Notes under the pieces: model-generated | Seen by the model: the letters and a program-made list of their open reading frames with translations, nothing else | Told to the model about the DNA's origin: nothing | Databases searched by the model: none | Shown: positions 38,845 to 47,686 of the stretch, piece by piece | Layout: every line of letters begins with the position of its first letter | Position numbering within the stretch: position 1 is the first letter of the stretch | Made by a program: the position numbers and the translations under genes | Source of the DNA: Actinomycetospora chibensis | GTDB lineage: Bacteria > Actinomycetota > Actinomycetes > Mycobacteriales > Pseudonocardiaceae | Direction of reading: 5' to 3' | DNA: 64,000 bases | Assembly: GCF_028737215.1 (NCBI RefSeq) | Contig: NZ_JAQZAM010000008.1 | Span: forward strand, 62,001-126,000

Positions 38845-39137
38845 AGTGCGTGCAGCACCAGGCGGGCGTCGTTCGCGTCGCGGGGGAAGGCCAGCAGCGC
38901 CCAGCCGTCCTCGCGGTGGCTGACCGTCACCCGCACCTTCTCGCGGGCCAGCTTGCCGACGAGCACGTCGGCGGCCTCGCGGGTGGGCACCACGGCGACG
39001 GTCTCGAGCAGGCCGAGATCGCCGTTCTCGTCGGGCAGCGCGCCCTGCGGGCCACGGCCGAACGTCCACCGCAGCAGCCCGGCGATGAAGATCATGAGCG
39101 AGATCGCCATCAGGATCTCGCCGATCGAGCCGATCAT
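38841..39137 (-). CDS. Small membrane-anchored protein of unknown function
   Basis: 98 residues from ATG 39137 with GGAGGAG upstream. One N-terminal membrane helix (about 4-23, IGEILMAISLMIFIAGLL) and a soluble C-terminal domain with mixed helix and strand (LETVAVVPTREAADVLVGKL, VRVTVSHREDGWALLAFP) that looks like a small ferredoxin-like or DUF2007-like fold. The function is unknown. Confidence 0.7.
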   Translation of the reverse strand: MIGSIGEILMAISLMIFIAGLLRWTFGRGPQGALPDENGDLGLLETVAVVPTREAADVLVGKLAREKVRVTVSHREDGWALLAFPRDANDARLVLHAL

Positions 39138-39287
39138 GTGTGTCTCCTCCGGACCCGACCATCCTGACCGATCCTGTGGCTGACGGCATCCCGTCGGCCG
39201 CCCCGCGGGCCGGACCCGTCGGTAACATCAGCGGGTCATCCGGCAGGTGACGCGATGCTGCCAGGTGACACGATGAGGAGGTCCCAC

Positions 39288-41303
39288 GTGCCCTACCCCA
39301 GCGACGACGCCCGCGACCGGCCCTGGGTCATGCGCACCTACGCCGGCCACTCGTCGGCGCGCGCGTCGAACGAGCTCTACCGGCGCAACCTGGAGAAGGG
39401 GCAGACCGGCCTCTCGGTCGCGTTCGACCTGCCCACGCAGACCGGGTACGACCCCGACGCCGAGCTCGCCAAGGGTGAGGTCGGGAAGGTCGGCGTGCCC
39501 GTGTCGCACATCGGGGACATGCGGGCGCTGTTCGACCGGATCCCGCTCGACGAGGCCAACACCTCGATGACGATCAACGCCACGGCGATGTGGATGCTCG
39601 CGCTCTACGTCACCGTCGCCGACGAGCAGGGCGCCGACCGGGCGAAGCTCGCGGGCACCACCCAGAACGACATCGTCAAGGAGTACCTCTCCCGCGGGAC
39701 CTACGCGTTCCCGCCCGGGCCGAGCGTCCGGCTGATCACCGACATGATCGCCTGGACCTACACGAACGTCCCCAAGTGGAACCCGATCAACATCTGCAGC
39801 TACCACCTGCAGGAGGCGGGGGCGACGCCGACGCAGGAGGTCGCCTACACGCTCTCGACGGCGATCGCGGTGCTCGACGCGGTCCGCGACTCGGGCCAGG
39901 TGCCCGAGGACGACTTCGGCCAGGTCGTCGGGCGCATCTCGTTCTTCGTCAACGCGGGCCTGCACATCATCGAGGAGATCGCGAAGCTGCGGGCGTTCTC
40001 GCAGCTCTGGGACGAGCTGTGCCGCGAGCGCTACGGCGTCGACGACGCCAAGATGCGGCGCTTCCGCTACGGCGTGCAGGTCAACTCCCTGGGGCTCACC
40101 GAGGCCCAGCCGGAGAACAACGTCCAGCGCATCGTGCTGGAGATGCTCGCGGTGACGCTGTCGAAGGACGCCCGGGCCCGCGCGGTGCAGCTGCCGGCGT
40201 GGAACGAGGCGCTCGGCCTGCCCCGGCCGTGGGACCAGCAATGGGCGCTGCGGATGCAGCAGGTGCTGGCCTACGAGACCGACCTGCTCGACCACGACGA
40301 CATCTTCGCGGGCTCGCACGTCATGGAGGCCAAGACGGCCGCCATCGTCGAGGGGGCGCGCGCCGAGATGGCCAAGGTCGCCGAGATGGGCGGCGCCGTG
40401 CCCGCCGTCGACTCCGGTTACATGAAGTCGCAGCTCGTCTCGTCGCTCGCGCAGCGGCGGATGCGCCTGGAGTCCGGCGAGGACGTCGTGGTGGGCGTCA
40501 ACAAGTTCACCTCCACCGAGCCCAGCCCGCTGCAGGCCGAGGGCGCCGACGCGATCTTCACCGTCGACAGGTCGGTGGAGGACGAGGCCGCCAAGGCCGT
40601 GCAGGAGTGGCGCTCGGGCCGCGACCAGGTCGTCGCGGACGCGGCGCTCGACCGCCTGCGCGAGGCCGCGACCACCGACGAGAACCTCATGGAGGCGACG
40701 CTCGCGTGCGCCCGCGCCGGGGTCACCACCGGCGAGTGGGCGGGGGCGCTGCGCGACGTCTTCGGCTCGTACCGGGCGCCGACCGGGGTGTCCGGGGCGT
40801 CCTCGGGCGCCGGGGAGGCGCCCGAGGACCTGACCGCGGTGCGCGCCCGCGTCAAGGCGACCGCCGAGGAGATGGGCACGGCGTCGCTGCGCATGCTCGT
40901 CGGCAAGCCGGGTCTCGACGGGCACTCCAACGGCGCCGAGCAGATCGCCGTACGCGCCCGCGACGCGGGCTTCGAGGTGATCTACCAGGGCATCCGGCTC
41001 ACGCCCGCCGAGATCGTCGCGGCGGCCGTGCAGGAGGGCGTGCACGTCGTGGGCCTGTCGGTGCTGTCGGGCTCGCACCTCGAGGTCGTCCCCGCCGTGC
41101 TCGACGGGCTGGCCCGTGCGGGCGCCGAGGACATCCCGGTGGTCGTCGGTGGCATCATCCCGCCGAAGGACGCGGAGCAGCTCCAGCGCCTCGGCGTGCA
41201 CCGCGTCGTGACGCCGAAGTCGTACTCGCTGACCGGGATCATGGGCGAGTTCGTCGACGTGATCCGCGAGGCGCACGGGCTGGACGCGCCGGCGGCGGTG
41301 TGA
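39288..41303 (+). CDS. ecm: Ethylmalonyl-CoA mutase (MeaA/Ecm), B12-dependent
   Basis: About 671 residues from GTG 39288, which has GAGGAGG seven bases upstream; the frame is open to 39255. The substrate barrel (TYAGHSSARASNELYR, TGLSVAFDLPTQTGYDPD) and the C-terminal cobalamin domain with LDGHSNGAEQIA (the DxHxxG base-off motif) are fused in one chain, as in MeaA/ethylmalonyl-CoA mutase. It converts ethylmalonyl-CoA to methylsuccinyl-CoA. A true methylmalonyl-CoA mutase cannot be fully excluded by eye, but the crotonyl-CoA carboxylase/reductase gene in the same window supports this assignment. TAACAT at 39223-39228 is a possible -10. Confidence 0.88.
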   Translation: MPYPSDDARDRPWVMRTYAGHSSARASNELYRRNLEKGQTGLSVAFDLPTQTGYDPDAELAKGEVGKVGVPVSHIGDMRALFDRIPLDEANTSMTINATAMWMLALYVTVADEQGADRAKLAGTTQNDIVKEYLSRGTYAFPPGPSVRLITDMIAWTYTNVPKWNPINICSYHLQEAGATPTQEVAYTLSTAIAVLDAVRDSGQVPEDDFGQVVGRISFFVNAGLHIIEEIAKLRAFSQLWDELCRERYGVDDAKMRRFRYGVQVNSLGLTEAQPENNVQRIVLEMLAVTLSKDARARAVQLPAWNEALGLPRPWDQQWALRMQQVLAYETDLLDHDDIFAGSHVMEAKTAAIVEGARAEMAKVAEMGGAVPAVDSGYMKSQLVSSLAQRRMRLESGEDVVVGVNKFTSTEPSPLQAEGADAIFTVDRSVEDEAAKAVQEWRSGRDQVVADAALDRLREAATTDENLMEATLACARAGVTTGEWAGALRDVFGSYRAPTGVSGASSGAGEAPEDLTAVRARVKATAEEMGTASLRMLVGKPGLDGHSNGAEQIAVRARDAGFEVIYQGIRLTPAEIVAAAVQEGVHVVGLSVLSGSHLEVVPAVLDGLARAGAEDIPVVVGGIIPPKDAEQLQRLGVHRVVTPKSYSLTGIMGEFVDVIREAHGLDAPAAV

Positions 41304-41325
41304 GCCGGCGCGTCCACACCCGCGG

Positions 41326-41697
41326 TCACCCGGGCACGCGGTCCAGGAAGCCGTGGACGCGCTCGAGCCGCCCGTCCTCGGCCACCTCGGCGACGTCGAA
41401 CCCGATCACCACGGGCTCGGCGCCTGCCGGGCCGAGGTGCCAGGTGAATCGGACGACGTCGTGGTGGGCGTCGAGCACCTCGCCGGGGGAGAAGGTCAGG
41501 CCGGCGAACTGCTCCTGGGCGCCGGCGATCAGCGCGTCGACGCCGTCGTGACCCCGGACGTCGGCCAGCGGGTCGACGTAGCGGGCGTCGGGTGTGAACG
41601 CCGCGGCGATCGCCTCGCGCCGTGCGGCGGGGTCGGTCGCGTTCCAGGCGGCGAGGTAGCGCTGGACGAGGGCGGCGGTGTCGGTGGTGTCGGTCAT
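41326..41697 (-). CDS. NTF2/SnoaL-like protein
   Basis: 123 residues with the cone-shaped NTF2 pattern: an N-terminal helix (LVQRYLAAWNATDPAARREAIAAAFTPDARYVDP), then VRGHDGVDALIAG and beta strands ending in GRLERVHGFLDRV. From ATG 41697 with GAGGAG upstream. Such proteins are usually small isomerase-, hydrolase- or binding-type domains; the role here is unknown. Confidence 0.8.
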   Translation of the reverse strand: MTDTTDTAALVQRYLAAWNATDPAARREAIAAAFTPDARYVDPLADVRGHDGVDALIAGAQEQFAGLTFSPGEVLDAHHDVVRFTWHLGPAGAEPVVIGFDVAEVAEDGRLERVHGFLDRVPG

Positions 41698-41813
41698 GAG
41701 GTCCTCCTCGGTGCGTCGTGCTGACGGGGAGAACCCTCACCGCGGGCCGGTAGGCGGGTCGATGACCTCGTGGGTCATGGACGATCAGCGCCCCGTCCCG
41801 CGAGGCTTCCGCC

Positions 41814-42221
41814 ATGAGCGACGACCTGATCGGGTCCATGCCCTTCGCCGCCGGGCTCGGCATCCGGCTGGAGACCGCCGGCCCCGACGAGACCGTCGCC
41901 GTCCTGCCCTGGTCCGACGCGCACACCACGGCCGGCGGCCTGCTGCACGGCGGCGCGCTGATGACCCTGGCCGACACCGCGGGCGCCGTCTGCGCGTACC
42001 TCGGGCTGCCGGCGGGGGCGCGGACGGCGACGACGCAGTCGGGCACGTACCTGCTGCGCGCGGTGTCGGGCTCCTCGGGCTCCTCGGGCTCCGAGGTCCG
42101 GGCGACGGCCCGTCCCGTGCACTCCGGGCGCACCCAGATCGTCGTGCAGACCGACGTCACCGACGACCGGGGCCGCCTCGTCGCCCGGACGACCCAGACG
42201 CAGGCCGTGCTGCCGGCCTGA
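41814..42221 (+). CDS. PaaI-family hot-dog thioesterase
   Basis: 135 residues with the PaaI/YdiI-like motif GGLLHGGALMTLADTAGAVCA, whose HGG and Asp are the active-site region, and a C-terminal SGRTQIVVQTDVTDDRGRLVARTTQTQ strand pair. It hydrolyses acyl-CoA thioesters, possibly aromatic or short-chain. A small loop repeat, GSSGSSGSE, is coded by a tandem 9-base repeat. Confidence 0.85.
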   Translation: MSDDLIGSMPFAAGLGIRLETAGPDETVAVLPWSDAHTTAGGLLHGGALMTLADTAGAVCAYLGLPAGARTATTQSGTYLLRAVSGSSGSSGSEVRATARPVHSGRTQIVVQTDVTDDRGRLVARTTQTQAVLPA

Positions 42222-42316
42222 CCTCGGCCTTCCGGGGACCGGAAACGACGCCCTGCGCGGGGTGTGGCCCGCGCCACGATCCGCGGCGACCGATCCCGGC
42301 GATCTCGGAGGACCCG

Positions 42317-42985
42317 ATGCCGCGCCCCACCCTGCTCCTCGTCCACGGCGCCTGGCACGGCTCCTGGTTCTGGGAGCCACTCGTCGACGAGCTCGGGGAG
42401 TTCGACGTGCGCACCGTCGACCTGCCCAGCTGCACCGGGGGCCCGGACGAGCTGGGCGGCCTGGAGGACGACGCGCAGACGGTGCGGGAGGCGATCGCGG
42501 CGATCGACGGCCCGGTCGTCGTGGTCGCGCACTCCTACGGCGGGCTGCCGGTGTCGGAGGCGGCCAGCGGGCGGGTGACGCACCTGGTCTATCTCTGCGC
42601 TTTCATGCTGGAGGCGGGGGAGTCGTTGCTCGCCGCGGCCGGCGGCACCCCGCCGCCGTGGTGGGAGGTGCACGAGCGGCACATCGTCGCGACGACCCCC
42701 GAAGCCGTCTTCTACAACGACCTCGACCCCGCCACCGCGGCGTCGGCGGCCGGCAGGCTCGGACTGCTGAGCCGGGCCGCCACCGAAACGCCCCTCACCC
42801 GGGCCGCCTGGCACGACACCCCGAGCACCTACGTCGTCTGCGACCGCGACGCGGCGATCCCCTCGTCCGCGCAGGAGGCGATGGCCCAGCGGGCCGGGAC
42901 CGTCGTGCACCTCGACGCCGGGCACTCCGCGGCGATGTCGCGGCCGCAGGAGGTGGCGTCGGTGGTACGCGGGGCGGCGTCGTGA
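42317..42985 (+). CDS. Alpha/beta hydrolase
   Basis: 222 residues from ATG 42317 with GGAGG upstream. The oxyanion-hole strand LLLVHGAWHGSWFWEPL, nucleophile elbow VVAHSYGGLPV (Ser) and the late LDAGHSAAMSRP (His) give a complete triad. It resembles small esterase / hydroxynitrile-lyase-like hydrolases; the substrate is unknown. Convergent with the repeat protein, seven bases apart. Confidence 0.88.
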   Translation: MPRPTLLLVHGAWHGSWFWEPLVDELGEFDVRTVDLPSCTGGPDELGGLEDDAQTVREAIAAIDGPVVVVAHSYGGLPVSEAASGRVTHLVYLCAFMLEAGESLLAAAGGTPPPWWEVHERHIVATTPEAVFYNDLDPATAASAAGRLGLLSRAATETPLTRAAWHDTPSTYVVCDRDAAIPSSAQEAMAQRAGTVVHLDAGHSAAMSRPQEVASVVRGAAS

Positions 42986-42992
42986 GCCGTCG

Positions 42993-44054
42993 TCAGACCT
43001 CCTCCTCGTCGTCCTTGGCGGCGCCGCGCTTCTTGAGGAAGCCGAAGCCGGGGATGCCGTCGATGGCCTGACGCAGGTCCTTGGTGACGTCGAGCAGCTC
43101 GTGGAGGTCCGGTCCGACGCGATCGAGGGTCGCGAGGATCGGCATGATGTCGGTGACCATGTGCTCGGTGAACTGGGGCATCTCGTCGACGAGCTTGATC
43201 AGCGCGTCGACCTCCTCCGGGCTGAGCTCGTCGACGAACCGGCCGGCGAGCGGCGCGGCCCGCTGGAGCATCGGCTGGTAGAGGTCCAGGAGCTCCTGGG
43301 CCGACCGGCTCGTCTCCCCGGCGCCCTCGACGATCCCCCGCGCGCCGTCGGTGATCTGCTTGGCGTCGCCGACGACGCCCTCGGCGCCACTCGTGATGGA
43401 TCGGGCGGACTCGACGACCTCGTTCGCGCCGCTGGTGATCGAGCGGGCGGAGGTGACCACCTCGTCGGCCCCGGAGGTGATCGAGCGGGCGGAGGTGACG
43501 ACCTCCTCCGCGCCGCCGGTGATGCGACGGGCCGACTCGACGACGTCGTCGGCACCCAGCGTGATCTTGCGGGCGCTGCCCACGACCTCCTCGGCGCCCG
43601 CGGTGATCGACCGCGCGGAGCCGACGACCTCCTCGGCACCGGAGGTGATCGACCGGGCGCTGCCCACGACCTCCTCGGCGCCCGCGGTGATCGAGCGCGC
43701 GGAGCCGACGACCTCCTCGGCCCCGGAGGTGATCGATCGGGCGCTCCCGACCACCTCGTTCGCGCCCTCGGTGATGCTCCGGGCCTCGCCGAGGACGCCG
43801 TCGACGCGCTCCATGACGCCGTCGACCCGGACCACGATGCCGTCGGCGCGGTCCACCAGCCCGTCGACGCGGTCGGCCAGCGTGCCGAGCACGCCCACCA
43901 GCCGCGTCACCTCGTCGAGCAGCGCGTCCACCCGCCCGGGCAGCCGCGCGCCGACGTCGACGAGCTCGCCGACCCAGCCGAGCACCGACCGCCCGGTGTC
44001 CACCACCTCGCCCGGGGAGGGCACCGCCAGCGGACCGAACCGCACCAACGCCAT
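42993..44054 (-). CDS. Protein of eleven 14-residue amphipathic helical repeats
   Basis: 353 residues from ATG 44054. The N-terminal 90 residues contain shorter heptad-like units (RVDGLVDRADGIVVRVDGV). Residues 90-243 are eleven consecutive 14-residue units of consensus SARSITSGAEEVVG, hydrophobic at 3-4 spacing, predicting a long amphipathic helix or coiled coil. The C-terminal 100 residues (LSPEEVDALIKLVDEMPQFTEHM) form a separate helical domain, followed by a Lys/Asp/Glu tail. There is no signal peptide or membrane helix. Lipid-surface or structural roles, like those of phasins or apolipoprotein-like proteins, are possible; I do not recognise a family. Confidence 0.85.
   Translation of the reverse strand: MALVRFGPLAVPSPGEVVDTGRSVLGWVGELVDVGARLPGRVDALLDEVTRLVGVLGTLADRVDGLVDRADGIVVRVDGVMERVDGVLGEARSITEGANEVVGSARSITSGAEEVVGSARSITAGAEEVVGSARSITSGAEEVVGSARSITAGAEEVVGSARKITLGADDVVESARRITGGAEEVVTSARSITSGADEVVTSARSITSGANEVVESARSITSGAEGVVGDAKQITDGARGIVEGAGETSRSAQELLDLYQPMLQRAAPLAGRFVDELSPEEVDALIKLVDEMPQFTEHMVTDIMPILATLDRVGPDLHELLDVTKDLRQAIDGIPGFGFLKKRGAAKDDEEEV
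43326..43787 (-). repeat. 42-base tandem repeat array (11 units, with an 84-base higher-order repeat)
   Basis: Eleven in-frame 42-base units encode the 14-residue repeats. Units two and three are repeated as units four and five with only about three changes in 84 bases, showing a recent two-unit duplication; the outer units are more diverged. Confidence 0.88.
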
Positions 44055-44162
44055 GCCCCCACTCTGCCCGCGAGCCCGCGGCGCCACGCGCCCACGCCGT
44101 GTCGAGATGGGGGATTTCCTGACGTTGAGCGTCAGCGTGGCCCCCAGGCTGGTCTGAGGGCG

Positions 44163-44699
44163 CTAGAGCGAACGGAGCAGCAGGAGCGCGTAGGCGGCGA
44201 GGGTCTGGGCGTCGGTGATCTCGCCGTCACGGACTCGCCGCTCGAACTCGGCGCGGGGGACCCAGGCGAAGCGCATGTCGGCCTCGGTGTCCTCGCGGGC
44301 CGGCTCGCCGGCGGTGAGGTCGGTGGCGAGGTAGGCCCGCCCGCGCTGGGAGGACAGCCCGGGAGCGACGTCGAGCAGCCCCAGGTAGGTCCAGGTGGCC
44401 GCGGTCAGGCCGGTCTCCTCGCGGAGCTCCTGGGCGGCGAGCTCCGGGGCGGCCATTTCCGCACGGTCGGGGGCGGTGCCCTGCGGGAACTCCCAGCGCC
44501 GCAGCCCCAGCGGGTAGCGGTACTGCTCGACCATGGCCAGCCGGTCCCCGTCGAGGGCCACGACCAGCGCGTAGTCGGGCTTGTCGACCACCCCGTAGAC
44601 GCCCTCGGCCCCGCCGGGGCGACGGAAGGTGTCCTCGCGCAGGGTCATCCAGGGGTTGGCGTAGACCTCGCGGGTGCTCGTCGTGACGGGGTGCTCCAC
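44163..44699 (-). CDS. NUDIX hydrolase (ADP-ribose pyrophosphatase-like)
   Basis: About 178 residues from GTG 44699. The Nudix box is [17 protein letters not shown], preceded by [25 protein letters not shown] is typical of ADP-sugar diphosphatases. It cleaves a nucleoside diphosphate linked to another moiety. It lies upstream of, and in line with, the repeat protein (108-base gap) and is divergent from nucS. Confidence 0.88.
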   Translation of the reverse strand: MEHPVTTSTREVYANPWMTLREDTFRRPGGAEGVYGVVDKPDYALVVALDGDRLAMVEQYRYPLGLRRWEFPQGTAPDRAEMAAPELAAQELREETGLTAATWTYLGLLDVAPGLSSQRGRAYLATDLTAGEPAREDTEADMRFAWVPRAEFERRVRDGEITDAQTLAAYALLLLRSL

Positions 44700-44729
44700 A
44701 CCCCGGGATGATCCACGTCGGCCGTCTCC

Positions 44730-44735
44730 TAGTGT
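44730..44735 (+). promoter_or_regulatory. -10 box of nucS (leaderless type)
   Basis: TAGTGT seven bases before the GTG at 44743 in the 43-base divergent gap; no Shine-Dalgarno is present. Confidence 0.55.
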
Positions 44736-44742
44736 TCGGGTC

Positions 44743-45402
44743 GTGCGCCTCGTCATCGCCCGATGCACGGTCGACTACGACGGCCGCCTCACCGCCCACC
44801 TGCCGAGCGCGCTACGGCTGCTGCTGGTCAAGGCGGACGGGTCGGTCAGCGTCCACGCCGACGACCGCGCCTACAAGCCGCTGAACTGGATGAGCCCGCC
44901 GTGCTGGCTCACAGAGGCCCCCGGCGTCTGGACCGTGAAGAACAAGGCCGACGAGACGCTGACGATCACCCTCGAGGAGATCCAGCACGACTCGTCCCAC
45001 GAGCTCGGCGTCGACCCGGGGCTGGTGAAGGACGGCGTCGAGGCGCACCTCCAGCAGCTGCTCGCCCAGCACGTCACGACACTGGGGGAGGGGTGGACGC
45101 TCGTCCGCCGCGAGTACCCCACCGCGATCGGGCCGGTCGACCTGCTCTGCCGCGACGCCGACGGAGGGTCCGTCGCCGTGGAGATCAAGCGCCGCGGCGA
45201 GATCGACGGCGTCGAGCAGCTGACCCGCTACCTCGAGCTGCTCAACCGCGACCCGCTGCTCGCCCCGGTGGCCGGTATCTTCGCGGCGCAGCAGATCAAG
45301 CCCCAGGCCAAGGTGCTCGCGAACGACCGCGGCATCCGCTGCGTCACGCTCGACTACGACGCCCTGCGCGGCGCGGTCGTGGACGAGTTCCGGCTGTTCT
45401 GA
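44743..45402 (+). CDS. nucS: Mismatch-specific endonuclease NucS/EndoMS
   Basis: 219 residues, the normal actinobacterial length. The N-terminal dimerisation/DNA-binding domain contains WMSPPCWL; the nuclease domain has Asp133 (GPVDLL) and Glu147-Lys149 ([10 protein letters not shown]), the D-ExK catalytic set, and [16 protein letters not shown]. NucS cuts both strands at mismatches and replaces MutS/MutL repair in actinobacteria. It is followed five bases later by a HIT protein. Confidence 0.96.
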   Translation: MRLVIARCTVDYDGRLTAHLPSALRLLLVKADGSVSVHADDRAYKPLNWMSPPCWLTEAPGVWTVKNKADETLTITLEEIQHDSSHELGVDPGLVKDGVEAHLQQLLAQHVTTLGEGWTLVRREYPTAIGPVDLLCRDADGGSVAVEIKRRGEIDGVEQLTRYLELLNRDPLLAPVAGIFAAQQIKPQAKVLANDRGIRCVTLDYDALRGAVVDEFRLF

Positions 45403-45407
45403 CGCCC

Positions 45408-45899
45408 GTGGGCGGCCGTCTCTCCCGCGCACTCGCGCGACGGCTCGGACGGAGTCGCCTGCGCGAGCACCTGCCCGCCGAGGTCGACGGCGAGTGCGTC
45501 TTCTGTCGCATCGTCGACGGGCGCGGCGAGGCGAGTGTCGTGGCCTCCTCCGACCGCGCCGTCGCGTTCCTGGACCTGCAGCCTCTCGTCCCGGGCCACG
45601 TGCTCGTCGTCCCGCGGGCGCACGCCGCGCACCTCGCCGACGTCGAGGACGTCGACGGGGCCGCACTGTGGTCGCTCGCGGCGCGTGTGGCCGCGGGTCT
45701 GCGGGCGGCGGGCCTCGCCGACGGCGTCAACCTCCTGCTCGCCGACGGTGCGGTGGCCTGGCAGACGGTGTGGCACGTCCACCTGCACGTCATCCCGCGC
45801 CGGCGCGGTGACGGGCTGCGCCTCCTGGCCGCCTGGACCCGTCCGGAGCGGGCGCGCCTCGACGCCACGGCCGAGCAGATCCGCGCATCGCTCGAGTGA
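45408..45899 (+). CDS. HIT family hydrolase
   Basis: 163 residues from GTG 45408. Zinc-ligand-like CVFCRIV, then LDLQPLVPGHVLVVPRAHAAHL, and the catalytic histidine triad WHVHLHVIPR. Members hydrolyse nucleoside phosphoramidates, adenosyl nucleotides or related compounds. It is close behind nucS and likely co-transcribed. Confidence 0.92.
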   Translation: MGGRLSRALARRLGRSRLREHLPAEVDGECVFCRIVDGRGEASVVASSDRAVAFLDLQPLVPGHVLVVPRAHAAHLADVEDVDGAALWSLAARVAAGLRAAGLADGVNLLLADGAVAWQTVWHVHLHVIPRRRGDGLRLLAAWTRPERARLDATAEQIRASLE

Positions 45900-45985
45900 T
45901 CGACGGAAGAATACGGACACTGGATGTCTGCGACGGCACTTCGCTGACATGGCTCGAACGGTCGCGCCTGACCGCTACTGGTGCG

Positions 45986-45991
45986 TAGATT
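45986..45991 (+). promoter_or_regulatory. -10 box of the aldehyde dehydrogenase gene (leaderless type)
   Basis: TAGATT six bases before the ATG at 45998, in the AT-richer gap after the HIT gene. Confidence 0.55.
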
Positions 45992-45997
45992 CGCGCC

Positions 45998-47506
45998 ATG
46001 ACGAGCACCCGCGACGCGGTGTCGGTCCCCGCGAGCGAGCAGCCGGACACCTTCGACTCCCTGGATCCCCGCAACGGCCAGGTGATCGCCAGCTACCCGC
46101 GCCACACGCCCGAGCAGGTCGGCGAGGTCGTCGCGCGGGCGCGGCGGGCGTCGCGGTGGTGGAACGACCTCGGGTTCGACGGCCGGGCCCGCAAGCTCGC
46201 GGCCTGGCGGCAGCTGCTCGACCGCCGGCGCGACGAGCTCGCCGCCGTGGTCAGCCGGGAGACCGGCAAGCCGCTCGACGACGCCCGGATCGAGGGCATC
46301 CTCGCGCTCGACCACCTGCACTGGGCGGCCAAGAACGCCGCGAAGGTGCTCGGCCCGCGCAACGCGGCGGCCGGCCTGCTGATGGTCAACCACAAGGCCA
46401 GCGTCGAGTACCCGCCGATGGGCGTCGTCGGGGTGCTCGGGCCCTGGAACTACCCCGTCTTCACCCCGATGGGCTCGATCGTCTACGCGCTGGCCGCGGG
46501 CAACACCGTGGTGTTCAAGCCCAGCGAGCTCACCCCGGGCGTCGGGAAGTGGCTGGTCGACAGCTTCGCCGAGGCCGTCGGTGAGGACGCGGTGTTCCAG
46601 CTGATCACCGGCGAGGGCGAGACCGGGGCCGCGCTGTGCCGCGCCGGCGTCGACAAGGTCGCGTTCACCGGGTCGACGGCCACCGCGAAGAAGGTCATGG
46701 CCACCTGCGCCGAGACGCTGACGCCGGTGCTCGTCGAGTGCGGCGGCAAGGACGCCCTGTTGGTGGACGCCGACGCCGACCTCGACGACGCGGCGGCGGC
46801 TGTCGTGTGGGGCGCGATGTCCAACGCCGGGCAGACCTGCGTCGGCGTCGAGCGGGTCTACGTCGTCGACGCGGTGGCCGAGGACCTCCTCGACCGGGTC
46901 GCCGCCCGCGCCGCCACCATCGCGCCCGGGGGCGCACCCGACGCCCACTACGGGCCGATCACCATGCCCTCGCAGCTCGGGGTCATCTCCGGCCAGATCG
47001 ACGACGCGCTGTCCCGCGGCGGGCGGGCCGTCGTCGGCGGGCGGGACTCCGTGCGCGCGCCCTACGTCGAGCCCGTGGTGCTCGCCGACGTCCCCGAGGA
47101 CAGCTCCGCGGTCACCGACGAGACCTTCGGGCCCACCGTGGTGGTCAACCGCGTCCGCGACATCGACGAGGCCGTCGACCACGCCAACGCCTCGCGCTAC
47201 GGCCTGGGCGCCTCGGTGTTCGCCAAGTCCCGCGGCCACGAGGTCGCCCGCCGGCTGCGCGCCGGCATGGTGTCGGTGAACGGGGTCATCGCCTTCGCGG
47301 GCATCCCGTCGCTGCCCTTCGGCGGCGTCGGCGACTCCGGCTTCGGGCGCATCCACGGCGTCGACGGGCTGCGCGAGTTCACCCGGCCGCTGGCGATCTC
47401 CGAGCGCCGCTTCCGCAGCGTCAACGTCATGACCTTCGACCGTCCGGGCTGGGTCGTGAAGGTCCTCGCCGTACTGGTCAGCGTGCTGTACGGGCGGCGG
47501 CGCTGA
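45998..47506 (+). CDS. Aldehyde dehydrogenase family protein
   Basis: NAD(P)-dependent aldehyde dehydrogenase, 502 residues. GVVGVLGPWNYPVFTP, KPSELTP, FTGSTATAKKVM, the general base Glu in VECGGKDALLV, and the catalytic Cys in SNAGQTCVGVERVYV are all in order. The last 20 residues (PGWVVKVLAVLVSVLYGRRR) are hydrophobic then basic, suggesting membrane association as in fatty-aldehyde dehydrogenases. Confidence 0.93.
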   Translation: MTSTRDAVSVPASEQPDTFDSLDPRNGQVIASYPRHTPEQVGEVVARARRASRWWNDLGFDGRARKLAAWRQLLDRRRDELAAVVSRETGKPLDDARIEGILALDHLHWAAKNAAKVLGPRNAAAGLLMVNHKASVEYPPMGVVGVLGPWNYPVFTPMGSIVYALAAGNTVVFKPSELTPGVGKWLVDSFAEAVGEDAVFQLITGEGETGAALCRAGVDKVAFTGSTATAKKVMATCAETLTPVLVECGGKDALLVDADADLDDAAAAVVWGAMSNAGQTCVGVERVYVVDAVAEDLLDRVAARAATIAPGGAPDAHYGPITMPSQLGVISGQIDDALSRGGRAVVGGRDSVRAPYVEPVVLADVPEDSSAVTDETFGPTVVVNRVRDIDEAVDHANASRYGLGASVFAKSRGHEVARRLRAGMVSVNGVIAFAGIPSLPFGGVGDSGFGRIHGVDGLREFTRPLAISERRFRSVNVMTFDRPGWVVKVLAVLVSVLYGRRR

Positions 47507-47686
47507 CGGACAGGCTCCCGCCTGCACGTCCTCACCGGGCCCAGCCCCTCGTCCGGCTTCCCGAGACCCGAGGAGGTCGCGCGGATCCTTCGCGCTCCCC
47601 GAACGGGCGCAGGAGTGGAACACCGGGCGCCCGAGTAGCGATGCTTGTCCGGAGACGGTCGGACGGCCGCCCCGGAGAGGACCGCG

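Noticed and set aside
38798-39287. rRNA operon after murA, as in mycobacteria
   Set aside because: Only a hairpin, a 98-codon gene and the ecm leader are present; no rRNA-like sequence.
43326-43787. Regular 42-base repeats as a possible CRISPR array
   Set aside because: There are no unique spacers; the units are contiguous, in frame and encode a 14-residue repeat, and no cas genes are present.
47645-47686. Upstream TTG start for the metallo-hydrolase
   Set aside because: ATG 47687 has a good ribosome site and begins the conserved part; the extension adds 14 unremarkable residues.
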